Origin: Falsiroseomonas stagni DSM 19981
GTDB lineage: Bacteria; Pseudomonadota; Alphaproteobacteria; Acetobacterales; Acetobacteraceae
Length of the DNA stretch: 64,000 nucleotides
Assembly (NCBI RefSeq): GCF_900114315.1
Contig: NZ_FOSQ01000001.1
Location: forward strand, 1-64,000
Direction of reading: 5' to 3'
Shown: in pieces, positions 1 to 11,138 of the stretch
How positions within the stretch are numbered: the first letter of the stretch is position 1
Layout: each line of letters begins with the position of its first letter
Translations under genes and position numbers: made by a program
Notes under the pieces: model-generated
Database searches by the model: none
Told to the model about the DNA's origin: nothing
The model's input: only the letters and a program-made list of their open reading frames with translations

Positions 1-696
1 CGTCAGCGCGCCGATCTGGGTGGTGGTGAGCGCACCGAGCTGGGTGGAGCGCAGGCCGGCGAACTGGGTGGTGGTGAGGACGCCGAGATCAGTGGTCTCC
101 AGCGCCGCGGCCTGGACGCTGCTGAGGGCACCGAGCTGGGTGGAGGTCAGGCCGCCGACCTGGGTGGTGGTGAGGGCGGCGAGGTCAGTGGTCTCCATGC
201 CGCGGATCTGGGCGGTGGAGAGGGCACCGATCTGCGTCGTGTTCAGGGCGCCGACCTGGGTGGTGGAGAGGGCGGCGACCTGGCCGGAGGTGAGGCCGGC
301 GATCTGGGTCGTCCCGAAGCCCTCGACCTGGGTGGTGGTGAGCGCGGCGACCTGGGTGGTGGTGAGGCCGCTGACCTGGGTGGAGGTGAGGCCACCCAAC
401 TGCGTGGTCGTCAGGGCGCCGAGCTGGGTGGTGGTGAGCCCGACGAGCTGCGTCGATCCGAAGCCCCGCAACTGGGTCGTGGTCAGCACGCCGAGGTCGG
501 TGGTCTCCAGCGCCGCCATCTGCGTGCTGGTCAGGGCCGCGAGCTGCGTGCTGCTGAGCACCGCAACCTGGGTCGTCGTCAGCGCGGCAAGCTGGGTGGA
601 GACCAGCGCGCGCATGTCGGTCGTGGAGAGGACACCGATGGTCGTGGTGGTGAGACCCTGAATCTGGGTCGTCGTGAAGCCAGCAAGGATCGACAT
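1..696 (-). CDS. Thr/Ser-rich octapeptide-repeat protein, C-terminus beyond left edge
   Basis: The minus strand is open from an ATG at 696 to the window edge (232 codons, no stop). A GGAG lies seven bases before the ATG. Almost the whole visible protein is one 8-residue repeat, consensus T-T-T-Q-[VIL]-x-[AG]-L, in about 28 consecutive copies. Gln (sometimes Asp) falls at residues 11, 35, 43, 51 and so on at exact multiples of eight, and Leu four residues later. A variant octad containing ETTDL recurs near residues 64, 168 and 200. There is no signal peptide or hydrophobic N-terminus. Seen: strict periodicity and very high Thr/Ser content. Inferred: an extended solenoid-like surface protein, possibly exported by the type I system at 6.6-10.1 kb and glycosylated by the divergent GT41 pair. 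Function unknown. The forward-strand and third-frame readings of this DNA give low-complexity shadows. Confidence 0.75.
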   Translation of the reverse strand, partial: MSILAGFTTTQIQGLTTTTIGVLSTTDMRALVSTQLAALTTTQVAVLSSTQLAALTSTQMAALETTDLGVLTTTQLRGFGSTQLVGLTTTQLGALTTTQLGGLTSTQVSGLTTTQVAALTTTQVEGFGTTQIAGLTSGQVAALSTTQVGALNTTQIGALSTAQIRGMETTDLAALTTTQVGGLTSTQLGALSSVQAAALETTDLGVLTTTQFAGLRSTQLGALTTTQIGALT

Positions 697-935
697 CGGC
701 CCGCTCCAATTCGGAGGATCGCAATCGCGAAGCCAGCACCGTCCGTCCCTGAAGGGCGGATCACAGGCGCCGACGCGGGGGGGACATCTTGTCTTCCCGG
801 CTCGCCGCGACCGTAGCTGCCGATGGGTTTCCGCTTCGTGAAAGCCGATGCGATCCCGATCCGGAAAATTGCTAACCGCTTGTTCAGCCCTGGCGGCGTA
901 GCGGAGGACCTCCAGCGCTGCGCCAGGAACGGAGC

Positions 936-2909
936 ATGCATCAGGCCAGGATCGCCGACCTCATCGCCGCCACGCAGTCCATGCCGGCGGCCGATGCCAT
1001 CATGGCCTATCGGGGCTGGATCGCCGCGCAGGGCGGGGATCCGCTGCTCTACGCCGCCGCCTTCAACCTGGCGGTGCTGCTGGAACGGGAAGGCCGGCAT
1101 GACGAGGCGGCGGAAGCCCATCGCCTCGCCGCGCAGCGCAACCCGGGCTTCCTGCCACCCTTCATCAGCATCGGCCTTGCCCATGAACGGCGGGGGGAGG
1201 TGGTGCAGGCGCTGGAGCATTGGCAATACGTGGCCAATGCCCTGCAGGCAGTGACGCGCGACGGCATCGCCAACCGCGGCAGTGCGATGAAGCAGATGGC
1301 CCGGCTGCAGGAGGACCTGAGCGCCTTCGAGGCGGCGGAGGAGGGGCTGCGCCAGGTGCTGGAGTTCGATCCCGCGCAGCGCGACGTGCTGCAGCGCTGG
1401 CTCAGCCTGCGCCAGCGCCGCTGTGCCTGGCCGTTGCTGGAACCGCCGGCCGGCATGGCGAAGGCCGCGCTGCTGCGGGACGCGGCGCCGCTGACGCTGG
1501 CGAACATGACCGACGACGCGATGCTGCTGCTGGCGCACGCCGCCGCCTGCACCCGTCGCGAAGCGCCGGTGCCGGCGGACTTCCAGGTGACGGCCGATTT
1601 CGCCGCGCAGTTCCAGCGACGCGGCCGGCGACGGATCGGCTACCTGTCCTCCGACCTCCGGGATCATGCCGTCGGGCACCTGACGGCCGACCTGTTCCGC
1701 CACCATGACCGCCAGTCCTTCGAGGTCTTCGTCTATGATTGCGGCATCGCGCGGGAGGATGCGACGAAGGCGCGCATCCGCGCTTCCGTCGAGCATTGGC
1801 GGGACATCATCGCGCTGGACGACGACACGGCGCTACGGCTGATGCGCGACGATGGGATCGACATCCTGGTCGATCTCAACGGCCATACGCGCGGTGGCAG
1901 GCTGGGGCTGCTGGCGCGGCGGCCGGCGCCGGTGATCGTCAACTGGCTGGGCTTCGCCGGCACCATGGGCAGCCCCTTCCACCACTACATCATCGCCGAT
2001 GAGGCGATCATCCCGCCGGAGCGGGAGCATTTCTACAGCGAGGCGGTGCGGCGCCTGCCCTGCTACCAGCCGAATGACCGCCACCGCCTGGTGAGCGCGA
2101 CGCCGCCGCGCAGCGTGCTCGGCCTGCCGGAGGCGGGCTTCGTGTTCTGCTGCTTCAACGGGATGCAGAAGATCACGCGCTTCGTCTTCGATCGCTGGAT
2201 GACGATCCTGCGCGCCACGCCGGGCAGCGTGCTGTGGCTGATCCAGGGCGGCGCGGCGGCGGAGGCGGCGTTGCGTGGCCACGCGGCCGCGGCGGGAATC
2301 GACCCCGCGCGGCTGATCTTCGCGCCGCCGCTTCGCAACGCCGACCACGTGGCGCGCTATGCCGCGGCCGACCTGTTCCTGGATACCTGGCCCTATGGCG
2401 CGCACACCACGGCATCGGACTGCCTGTGGATGGGCACGCCGATCCTGACCGTGCCGGGGCAGAGCTTCGCGTCACGCGTCTGCGGCAGCCTGGTGAGGGC
2501 GGCGGGGATGGGCGACTTCCTCTGCCAGGACTGGGACGAGTATGTGCGGCGCGCGATCGCGCTCGCCACGGATCCCGCGCCCCTGGCCGAGGCGCGGGCG
2601 CGCCTGCTGGCGGGGCGGATGACCTCGGTGCTGTTCGACACGGAAGCGCTCGTGCGCGCGCTGGAAGGGCTGTTTCGCGGCATGTGGCGGGATGTGACTG
2701 GCGGCCGGCTGCCGCGGCCGGACCTGACGAACCTGGCCGAGTACCTCGAGATCGGGTCCGACTTCGCGCTGGATGGCGCGGCGCCGGCGGATGGCGCGGC
2801 GCTGGCGGCGCGGTGGCGGGATGCGCTGGCGCGGCGGGACGCCTTCAGCCCCCTGGCGGCGGATCGACGGTTCTGGCCCGGCGCGGCCACCCAGGCGGAG
2901 GCGGCGTGA
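936..2909 (+). CDS. TPR-type O-linked GlcNAc transferase-like glycosyltransferase (SPINDLY/GT41), copy 1
   Basis: 657 residues. The N-terminal ~200 residues are helical and TPR-like. A GT41 catalytic region starts near residue 230 with RRRIGYLSSDLRDHAVGH, which aligns with the DFxxH block of O-GlcNAc transferases, including the candidate base His. The UDP-contacting Lys block appears as NGMQKI near residue 410, the nucleotide-binding block as DTWPYGAHTTASD near 481, and the ASRVCGSLVRAAG block follows. Family knowledge: GT41 enzymes transfer a sugar from a UDP donor to Ser/Thr (bacterial HMW1C relatives modify Asn). No signal peptide, so probably cytoplasmic. AGGA lies seven bases before the ATG. 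A second paralogue follows four bases downstream, and a Thr-rich repeat protein is divergent, a plausible acceptor. Flagellins are an alternative acceptor, though no flagellin gene is in view. Confidence 0.88.
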   Translation: MHQARIADLIAATQSMPAADAIMAYRGWIAAQGGDPLLYAAAFNLAVLLEREGRHDEAAEAHRLAAQRNPGFLPPFISIGLAHERRGEVVQALEHWQYVANALQAVTRDGIANRGSAMKQMARLQEDLSAFEAAEEGLRQVLEFDPAQRDVLQRWLSLRQRRCAWPLLEPPAGMAKAALLRDAAPLTLANMTDDAMLLLAHAAACTRREAPVPADFQVTADFAAQFQRRGRRRIGYLSSDLRDHAVGHLTADLFRHHDRQSFEVFVYDCGIAREDATKARIRASVEHWRDIIALDDDTALRLMRDDGIDILVDLNGHTRGGRLGLLARRPAPVIVNWLGFAGTMGSPFHHYIIADEAIIPPEREHFYSEAVRRLPCYQPNDRHRLVSATPPRSVLGLPEAGFVFCCFNGMQKITRFVFDRWMTILRATPGSVLWLIQGGAAAEAALRGHAAAAGIDPARLIFAPPLRNADHVARYAAADLFLDTWPYGAHTTASDCLWMGTPILTVPGQSFASRVCGSLVRAAGMGDFLCQDWDEYVRRAIALATDPAPLAEARARLLAGRMTSVLFDTEALVRALEGLFRGMWRDVTGGRLPRPDLTNLAEYLEIGSDFALDGAAPADGAALAARWRDALARRDAFSPLAADRRFWPGAATQAEAA

Positions 2910-2913
2910 GGCC

Positions 2914-4734
2914 ATGCTCGACAGCATCCATCCCACCTGGCTCGATGAGTTCTTTGCCGGCGCCGGCGCAACCCTTGACGATCCACGCTTCGCCGGGCTC
3001 GGCCTGGAAGCGGTGCTGCCGCGGGCGGAGGCGGCGGTGGCGCGGGGGCGGCGGGACATCGCCATCGCGGGCTATCGCGCCTGGATCGGGGCCAATGCGG
3101 GGGCGCCGCAGGGCTTCGCCGCCTGGTTCAACCTCGGCGTCGAATTCGCGCAGGCGGGCGACCATGGCAATGCCATCACCGCCTATCGCAACGCGCTGCT
3201 GCTGAAGCCCGACCTGCACCAGGCGGCCGTCAATCTGGGCCTGGCGCTGGAAGCCACCGGCCAGGCGGACGCCGCGCTGGCGGCGTGGCAGCAGGCGCTG
3301 CAGCCGGATGATGCGCGGATCACGCTGCTGAACCATCGCGGCCGGCTGCTGGAGTTGCGCGGCGCGCTGGAGGAAGCGGTGGCGGCGCTGCGGTCCAGCC
3401 TGCTGATCGATCCGCACCAGCCCGATGTGCTGCAGCACTTCACGCATCTCCGCCAGCGCATCTGCGCCTGGCCGATCCTGGAGCCCGACATCCCCGGCCT
3501 GGGGCTTGAGGAACTGTGCCTGAATGCCGGGCCGCTCGGCGCGCTGGCGCTGTTCGACGACGTGGCCTTGCAGAACCGCATCGCCGCCGGATGGGTGGCG
3601 CGCAAGGTGCCGGCGGCGGCGGAGCGCCTGGCGCCGGAGGGCGGCTACCGGCACGATCGGATCCGGCTGGGCTACCTCTCCTCCGATTTCTGCCGCCATG
3701 CCATGAGCTTCCTGATCGCGGAAGTGCTGGAACGGCATGACCGCGCGCAGTTCGAGGTCTTCGGCTACTGCTCCTCCCCCGAGGATGGCAGCGACATCCG
3801 CGCGCGCGTGATCGCCGCGCTGGACCACCACATCCCCGTCGGCGCGCTGTCGGAGGAGGATGTGGCGCGGCGCATCCGGGCGGATGAGATCGACATCCTG
3901 ATCGACCTCAATGGCCTCACGCGCGGCGCCAGGCTCGGCGCGCTGCGCTGGAAGCCGGCGCCGGTGATGGCGACCTGGCTCGGCTATATCGGGCCGGTGC
4001 CGGTGCCGGAGCTGGATTGGCTGATCTGCGACGGGCGGACCATCCCCGCGGAGACGGCGGGCCTCTATGCGCCCGCGCCGCTGCCGCTGCCGGGCCTCTA
4101 CCAGGCGAATGACGCGCAGCCGATCGCGCTGCCCGAGGTCTCCCGCGCCGAGGAAGGGCTGCCGGCGGATGCCTTCGTCTTCTGCAACTTCTCGCACTAC
4201 TACAAGATCACGGAGGAGATGTGGGGCGCCTGGATGGAGGTCCTGCGCCAGGTGCCGCGCAGCGTGCTGTGGCTGGTGGACGACAATCCGCCGGGCAGGC
4301 GCAACCTGCTGGCGCGCGCGGCGGAAGCAGGGATCGGGGCTGAGCGGCTGGTCTTCGCGGCGCGCGTCGATCCCGCGCGGTATCGCGCGAGGCTGGCGCT
4401 GGGTGATCTGTTCCTCGACACCACGCCCTACAATGCCGGCACGGTGGCGTCCGATGCGCTGCGCATGGGGCTGCCGATCCTGACGCTGTCGGGCCAGGCC
4501 TTCGCATCGCGCATGGCGGGCAGCCTGCTGGCGGCGATCGGGTTGCCGGAGGGGATCGTGACCAGCCGCGCGGACTACATCGCGCGGGCAGTGGCGCTGG
4601 CGACGCAGCCGGCGATGCAGGCGCGGGCGAAGGCGGCGCTGGCGGGGGATGCGTGGATGCGGACGCTGGGGGATACGGCGACCTTCACGACGCGGCTGGA
4701 GGCGAGCCTGCGCGGGGTGATGCTGCGCGGGTGA
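2914..4734 (+). CDS. TPR-type O-linked GlcNAc transferase-like glycosyltransferase (SPINDLY/GT41), copy 2
   Basis: 606 residues from the ATG at 2914, four bases after the upstream stop. A longer in-frame extension back to 2773 is Arg-rich and overlaps copy 1, so I reject it. TPR-like repeats cover roughly residues 60-170, including NLGVEFAQAGDHGNAITAYR and NLGLALEATGQADAALAAW. The GT41 region begins with RIRLGYLSSDFCRHAMSF near residue 249, keeping the first His of the block, while the position of copy 1's second His is Phe. The Lys block HYYKI is near 429 and DTTPYNAGTVASD near 502. Same reaction class as copy 1. The two are diverged paralogues rather than a recent duplication and may differ in acceptor or donor. 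The gene ends just before a hairpin-rich repeat that probably terminates it. Confidence 0.88.
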   Translation: MLDSIHPTWLDEFFAGAGATLDDPRFAGLGLEAVLPRAEAAVARGRRDIAIAGYRAWIGANAGAPQGFAAWFNLGVEFAQAGDHGNAITAYRNALLLKPDLHQAAVNLGLALEATGQADAALAAWQQALQPDDARITLLNHRGRLLELRGALEEAVAALRSSLLIDPHQPDVLQHFTHLRQRICAWPILEPDIPGLGLEELCLNAGPLGALALFDDVALQNRIAAGWVARKVPAAAERLAPEGGYRHDRIRLGYLSSDFCRHAMSFLIAEVLERHDRAQFEVFGYCSSPEDGSDIRARVIAALDHHIPVGALSEEDVARRIRADEIDILIDLNGLTRGARLGALRWKPAPVMATWLGYIGPVPVPELDWLICDGRTIPAETAGLYAPAPLPLPGLYQANDAQPIALPEVSRAEEGLPADAFVFCNFSHYYKITEEMWGAWMEVLRQVPRSVLWLVDDNPPGRRNLLARAAEAGIGAERLVFAARVDPARYRARLALGDLFLDTTPYNAGTVASDALRMGLPILTLSGQAFASRMAGSLLAAIGLPEGIVTSRADYIARAVALATQPAMQARAKAALAGDAWMRTLGDTATFTTRLEASLRGVMLRG

Positions 4735-4736
4735 TT

Positions 4737-4870
4737 CCGGGAAAGGCGCCGCCTTTCCCGGACCCTATCCGCCAAGGGGGAGACCCCCCTGGACCATCGT
4801 CAATGGCCTGGGTTTCAAGGGCCCGCTGGCCCTTGGCGAGGGGGTGAAGGGGGAGCAGCGCTCCCCCTTC
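4737..4870. repeat. Intergenic modular hairpin repeat, copy A (inverted orientation)
   Basis: Three perfect hairpins sit between convergent genes: 4737-4761 (11-bp stem, loop GCC), 4816-4835 (8-bp stem, loop CGCT) and 4846-4870 (11-bp stem, loop AGC, overlapping the stop of the minus-strand gene). The first hairpin plus flank, read on the minus strand, matches GGCGGATRGGGT plus the GGGAAGGC-type hairpin of copies near 17.9, 54.3 and 63.3 kb. The segment CCTGGACCATCGTCA is shared with the 63 kb copy. It probably terminates transcription from both sides. Confidence 0.75.
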
Positions 4871-6575
4871 AAGCCGCCCGCGCGAGTGTCGCCAGCCGCG
4901 CCTCCAGCGCCGCATCCAGCGCCACGCGCCGGTCGCACAGCGACCGGTACCAGTCGATCCGCCGCCGCATCTGATAGGCCGCCATCCGTTCATCCCTGAC
5001 CCAGCCATGCGCCGCTTCCGCCATGGCGCGCGCGGCATCGGGGTTGGCGATGAAGCCGCGCAGCGCGGCCAGCAGCGCGGCGGGGTCGGGCAGGATCACG
5101 CCGGTCTCCCCATCCCGGATGCTGTCCTCATAGACCGTCGGGCTGGCCAGGCAGCAGAGGCGATGCGACGCGGCCTCCACCGCCTTGATGTCAGACTTCA
5201 TGCTGTTGAAGCGCGTCCGGGCCAGCGGCAGGAAGGCCAGTTCGCACCCCGCCATGATGCCGCGATAGGTCGCGTAGTCGCAGGATGGCGTGAAGCGCTT
5301 GTGCGGCGTGGCCAGCGCGTCGAAGCTGGCGCGGTCGTGCACCACCTCGATCCGCAGGCGGCCATCGGCCTCCGCCATCGCCTGGTCCAGCACGGGCAGG
5401 AAGGGCGCGATATCCGCTTCGCGGTTGAGCGCGCCGAAAAAGATCGTGAGCTGCCCGGGATCCCGGAAATTGCGCGGGATGGGCAGCGTCTCCACGCTGT
5501 TGGGGAAGACCTCCACCTCCGCGTTCCATTGCCGCAGCAGGCGCGCCAGGCGCGGTGTCGAGGTCTGGACGGCGTGGACGGCGCGGAAGGTCATGTCATT
5601 CGCCGCGGCGATGTCCGGCCAGCGTTCGGGATCATCGTCGAATTCCTGCACGATGACGGCGCCGCTGCCGCGCAGGCCCTGGATGTAGCCGAGGGATTCC
5701 GCGCCCGGCCGCAGGAACAGCCGTTGCAGCACCATCACGCGGTCGATCTCCGCGCCGCCCGGCGGCATGGGCAGGTCGGCGGAGGCGATGGTGCCGATGC
5801 CGGGCGCGGTCGCGATGTCACGCATCGGTTGAAGCACACGGACCTCCGCCATCGCGGCGACGGGATCGGCCAGGGTGCGGGCGCCCACGATCATGGTGCG
5901 GGGCGCGCGGCGCGTGGCGCGCCAGACATATTGCAGCGGCCTGCTGCGATCGAGCCACCCCGCCTGGTCGATGCCGAGCGTGCGCAGCGCCGGCGCCAGG
6001 GCGGCGGCGAAGGCTTCTGCCTGTTCGGGCAGGAAGATGCGGGGCGCGACCTCGATCGGCACCAGCCCGGCATCCGACAGCGCCTGCTGCATCATGCGTG
6101 GCGTGAACCAGCGGAGATGCGTGCGGTCATAGAGGCCGTGATCCTCGTAGTTCCAGGCGCCGGCCAGCAGCCGCGCCGCGAAGGACCAGTGTTCCAGATT
6201 GGGGATGCAGACCAGCAGCACACCCTGGTCCGACAGCAGCGATGCGTCGCGCTTCAGCACCGCCCAGGGATCGCGGAGATGTTCCAGCACGTCGCCGAAG
6301 ATCATCGCGTCCAGCGAACCGTCCTCCAGCGGCGGGCGGGTCGCCTCGATGTCCAGGGACAGCACTTCCGCCAGGTGGGTCCGCGCGCGCGCCGCCAGGG
6401 CGGGATCGGGTTCGATGCCGATCACGCGCGTCTTCGGGTTGATGCGGCGGAAGGCGGCGCCCAGCGCCCCGGCGCCGCAGCCGACATCGAGGATCGTCGC
6501 GGCATCGCGGGGGATGCGGGACAGCAGGTCCGGATTGGCGTCCGACCCGTAGACGAAGCCATCATCGTGGGACAC
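4869..6575 (-). CDS. Fused SAM methyltransferase and glycosyltransferase
   Basis: 568 residues, GTG start at 6575 with GGAG nine bases upstream. The N-terminal ~210 residues are a class I methyltransferase: ILDVGCGAGALG near residue 30 (SAM-binding motif I), an acidic motif II (VIGIEPD), and DAMIFGDVLEHLRDPW. After a linker, the C-terminal ~330 residues resemble a GT-B glycosyltransferase half, with FFGALNREAD, a CDYATYRGIMAGCELAFLP segment and an acidic SIRDGETGVI nucleotide-sugar region. Such fusions occur in polysaccharide and protein-glycan clusters. The donor sugar and methyl acceptor cannot be read from sequence. It is the last gene of a minus-strand block after the type I exporter, 30 bp from hlyD, which suggests its product acts on the exported or surface glycan. 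Confidence 0.8.
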   Translation of the reverse strand: MSHDDGFVYGSDANPDLLSRIPRDAATILDVGCGAGALGAAFRRINPKTRVIGIEPDPALAARARTHLAEVLSLDIEATRPPLEDGSLDAMIFGDVLEHLRDPWAVLKRDASLLSDQGVLLVCIPNLEHWSFAARLLAGAWNYEDHGLYDRTHLRWFTPRMMQQALSDAGLVPIEVAPRIFLPEQAEAFAAALAPALRTLGIDQAGWLDRSRPLQYVWRATRRAPRTMIVGARTLADPVAAMAEVRVLQPMRDIATAPGIGTIASADLPMPPGGAEIDRVMVLQRLFLRPGAESLGYIQGLRGSGAVIVQEFDDDPERWPDIAAANDMTFRAVHAVQTSTPRLARLLRQWNAEVEVFPNSVETLPIPRNFRDPGQLTIFFGALNREADIAPFLPVLDQAMAEADGRLRIEVVHDRASFDALATPHKRFTPSCDYATYRGIMAGCELAFLPLARTRFNSMKSDIKAVEAASHRLCCLASPTVYEDSIRDGETGVILPDPAALLAALRGFIANPDAARAMAEAAHGWVRDERMAAYQMRRRIDWYRSLCDRRVALDAALEARLATLARAA

Positions 6576-7993
6576 GGCAGAGTCTCCGTTCTGGAGGAAG
6601 GGGGGTCACGGTTCCCGGATGCTTTCCCGGAAGCCGCGCAGGAGCGGTTCGATGAAGAAGGCGATGACGCGGCGCGCGCCGACCTGGATTTCCGCCGTGA
6701 CGGTCATGCCGGGGATGAGGCGCGAGCCCGGGGGCGCATCGGGCAGGCTGGGCGTGTCGAAGGTGATGCGGGCGCGGTGGACGGGCGGGCCCGGTGCCTC
6801 GCCTTCGCGGGGCTGGGAATCGGGGGCCAGGCTTTGCAGCCGGCCCTGCAGCACGCCGTTGCGCTGGAAGGGGAAGGCGTCCACCTTCACCACCGTCGGA
6901 TCCTCCCCGCGCAGCCGGCCGATATCGCTGGAGCGCAGCGTGATCTCCGCCACCAGCGGCGCGTTGATCGGCACCAGCGTGACCAGCGCCTCGGCCTCCC
7001 TCAGCACGGAACCGGCGGAGCGGCGGGCGATGTCCAGCACCACGCCATCCTCCGGCGCGACGAGGACACTCATCGCCGCCAGGCGCTCCGCCTTCGCCAG
7101 CTGGTCCTCCGTGCGCTGCAATTCGCCGCGCAGGCGCACCAGTTCCTCCAGCAGTTGGCGGCGCCAATCGTCACGGAAGGCGTCGCGTTCGGCCTTCTTG
7201 GCGGCGAGCACGCCTGTCAGTTCCTCCGCCCGGTGGCGCGCCTGGCGCTGGTCCTGCTCCGCACGCAGCCGGTCCGACCGGGCGGCGAGGGCGTTGAGGC
7301 GGGAGCCGACCTGGCTGGCCAGCAGCCGGCCGCGCATGGATTCGACCTCCGCCGCGATGGCGGTCTGTTCGGCGCGGATGGCATCGCCATCGCGCAGCGC
7401 CGCGATGGAGGATTCGAGCGCGCGGATATCCGCGGCGTAGCCGGCCATGCGCGCGGCGTAGAGCGAGGCGCGCTGCGCCAGCAGCAGGGATTGCAGCGTG
7501 CCATCCGCGGTCAGCGGCATGGGCGTGGGCTGGCCCGCAAGTTCTGCTTCCACCCGTTCCATCTGTGCGGCCAGGCTGCGGCGCTGCGCGACCAGCGAAA
7601 GGCGATCGGCTTCCGCGAAGGTCGGGTCCATCAACGCCAGGATCTGGCCCTGCACCACCACCTGGCCGGGACGGACGCGGATTTCCTGGATGACGGCGCG
7701 TTCCATCGGCTGCACCACCAGCGGCGGCGCATCCGCGGCCAGCCGCCCGCTGCCGGTGACCACCACATCCACCTCCGCCACGCTGGCCAGCGTGACGAGA
7801 CCGCCGAGCAGCGCCGCCAGCACCCAGGGCCAGAAGCGGAGCGAGGGGGGTGGCGGTTCCTCGATCAGCCGGTCCAGGTCGTCCTGGAACTCGATCGCTT
7901 CCGGCGCCAGCCGCGGCGGTTTTCCCCGCACGCGCCTGCTGCTGCCGATGCGCGCGAGGGCGACCGGTGCCGCCGCCGGGGGCGCTGCCGGCG

Positions 7994-10129
<2,136 letters not shown>

Positions 10130-10144
10130 GATGCGCGCGCGCGT

Positions 10145-10192
10145 TCAGCCTGCGGGCCGGGCCGTTCGATCCTGCGGGTCGGCGTAGGTCAT
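10145..10192 (-). CDS. Possible 15-codon leader peptide upstream of the ABC exporter
   Basis: ATG at 10192 encodes MTYADPQDRTARPAG and stops with TGA at 10145-10147. It has a strong ribosome site (GGGGGAG, seven bases before the ATG), while the exporter gene 15 bases downstream has none. The stop is in the same frame as the exporter ATG. It may be a coupling leader, or an N-terminal extension interrupted by a TGA. No family is recognisable, so translation is inferred only. Confidence 0.3.
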   Translation of the reverse strand: MTYADPQDRTARPAG

Positions 10193-10269
10193 GGGCTTCT
10201 CCCCCTCAACCGGCGTATTACCGGCCCTGGGGGATAGCGCGGGGAGGCTTGACGGGGGGTTAGCGCCCT

Positions 10270-11058
10270 TCAGGCGCCAAGCGGTCCCACGGTGATGGTC
10301 AGGGTCCCGCGGCCCGCGAATTCGCCATGCAGCACGCCGCCCGCCGCGGGGACTGGCAGCATGCCGGTGAGGCTGCCCAGCGTGACGACCTCGCCTGCCG
10401 TCGGTGCATGGCCGATGACGAGGCAGCGGTCGCGCCAGGCCTCGATCAAGGCGGCGATCGGCATGGCGCGATGCGTGCCTTCGTGCTTCGCGACCTCGAT
10501 GCCATCGACAGTCAGGCGCATGGCCGCATTCTCCACATCCGGCCAGGTCCAGCGGCCCACGGAGGGGCCGACGACGCAGCAGCCATTGGAGACGACGTCG
10601 GCGATCTTCTCGAGGTCCGAGGGCTTCGCCCCCGGCGCGTAGCGGCTTTCCACCAGTTCGAAGAGCATCACCATCTCCGCCATGTCCGGCATGGCGGCGG
10701 GGGTGAGGGTGGCGAGGTCGGCGGCGGACAGCGCGCGGGTGAGGCGGAGCGCCACTTCCAGCTCCATCCCGCTGTGCAGCGGCAGGCGGAGCGGCTTGTC
10801 GGAGACGGGGGCGAGGGCGGCATCGGGCAGGGGGGCGGCGAAGACATGCGCATTGGCGCGGCCCACCTTCCACCCCGCGATGGACCAGCCCAGCGCGGCG
10901 TAGGTCGCGATCTGCACGGCTTCCGCTTCCGCCTGGTCGAGCGGGCAGAGCACCGCGGGCAGGCCTTCCGGCTTGTCGCGCCGGCCGCGGCGGATATCCG
11001 CCAGCAGGGCGGCGGCGCCGGCGATGCGCGCGTCGCGCGTCTGCGGGGCATCGAACAT
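10270..11058 (-). CDS. 2-keto-4-pentenoate hydratase family protein (FAH superfamily)
   Basis: 262 residues, the usual length of the MhpD/HpaH family. The fumarylacetoacetase-like fold shows WKVGRAN near the N-terminus, the metal-binding Glu pair in GMELEVALRL, and later HAPTAGEVVTLGSLTGMLPV and a conserved C-terminal GTLTITVG strand. Family members hydrate 2-keto-4-pentenoate or decarboxylate 4-oxalocrotonate in meta-cleavage of aromatics. No other meta-cleavage gene is visible, so the true substrate is uncertain. It lies 78 bp ahead of the possible leader peptide of the type I exporter, same strand, which may be coincidental. Confidence 0.85.
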   Translation of the reverse strand: MFDAPQTRDARIAGAAALLADIRRGRRDKPEGLPAVLCPLDQAEAEAVQIATYAALGWSIAGWKVGRANAHVFAAPLPDAALAPVSDKPLRLPLHSGMELEVALRLTRALSAADLATLTPAAMPDMAEMVMLFELVESRYAPGAKPSDLEKIADVVSNGCCVVGPSVGRWTWPDVENAAMRLTVDGIEVAKHEGTHRAMPIAALIEAWRDRCLVIGHAPTAGEVVTLGSLTGMLPVPAAGGVLHGEFAGRGTLTITVGPLGA

Positions 11059-11138
11059 GAAGGCGTCTCCCTGAGTCCCGCAGGTCGCGGGCCGGGGACG
11101 CTAGGGGCGTTGCGCGCGTCGCGTCAAACCGGCAGGCG

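Noticed and set aside
20-661. A 213-codon forward frame with repeated WVVVRA-like units
   Set aside because: It is the mirror of the octad repeat. The minus frame has the ribosome site, a sensible start and no stop to the edge; this one has no ribosome site and an odd Trp/Val/Arg composition.
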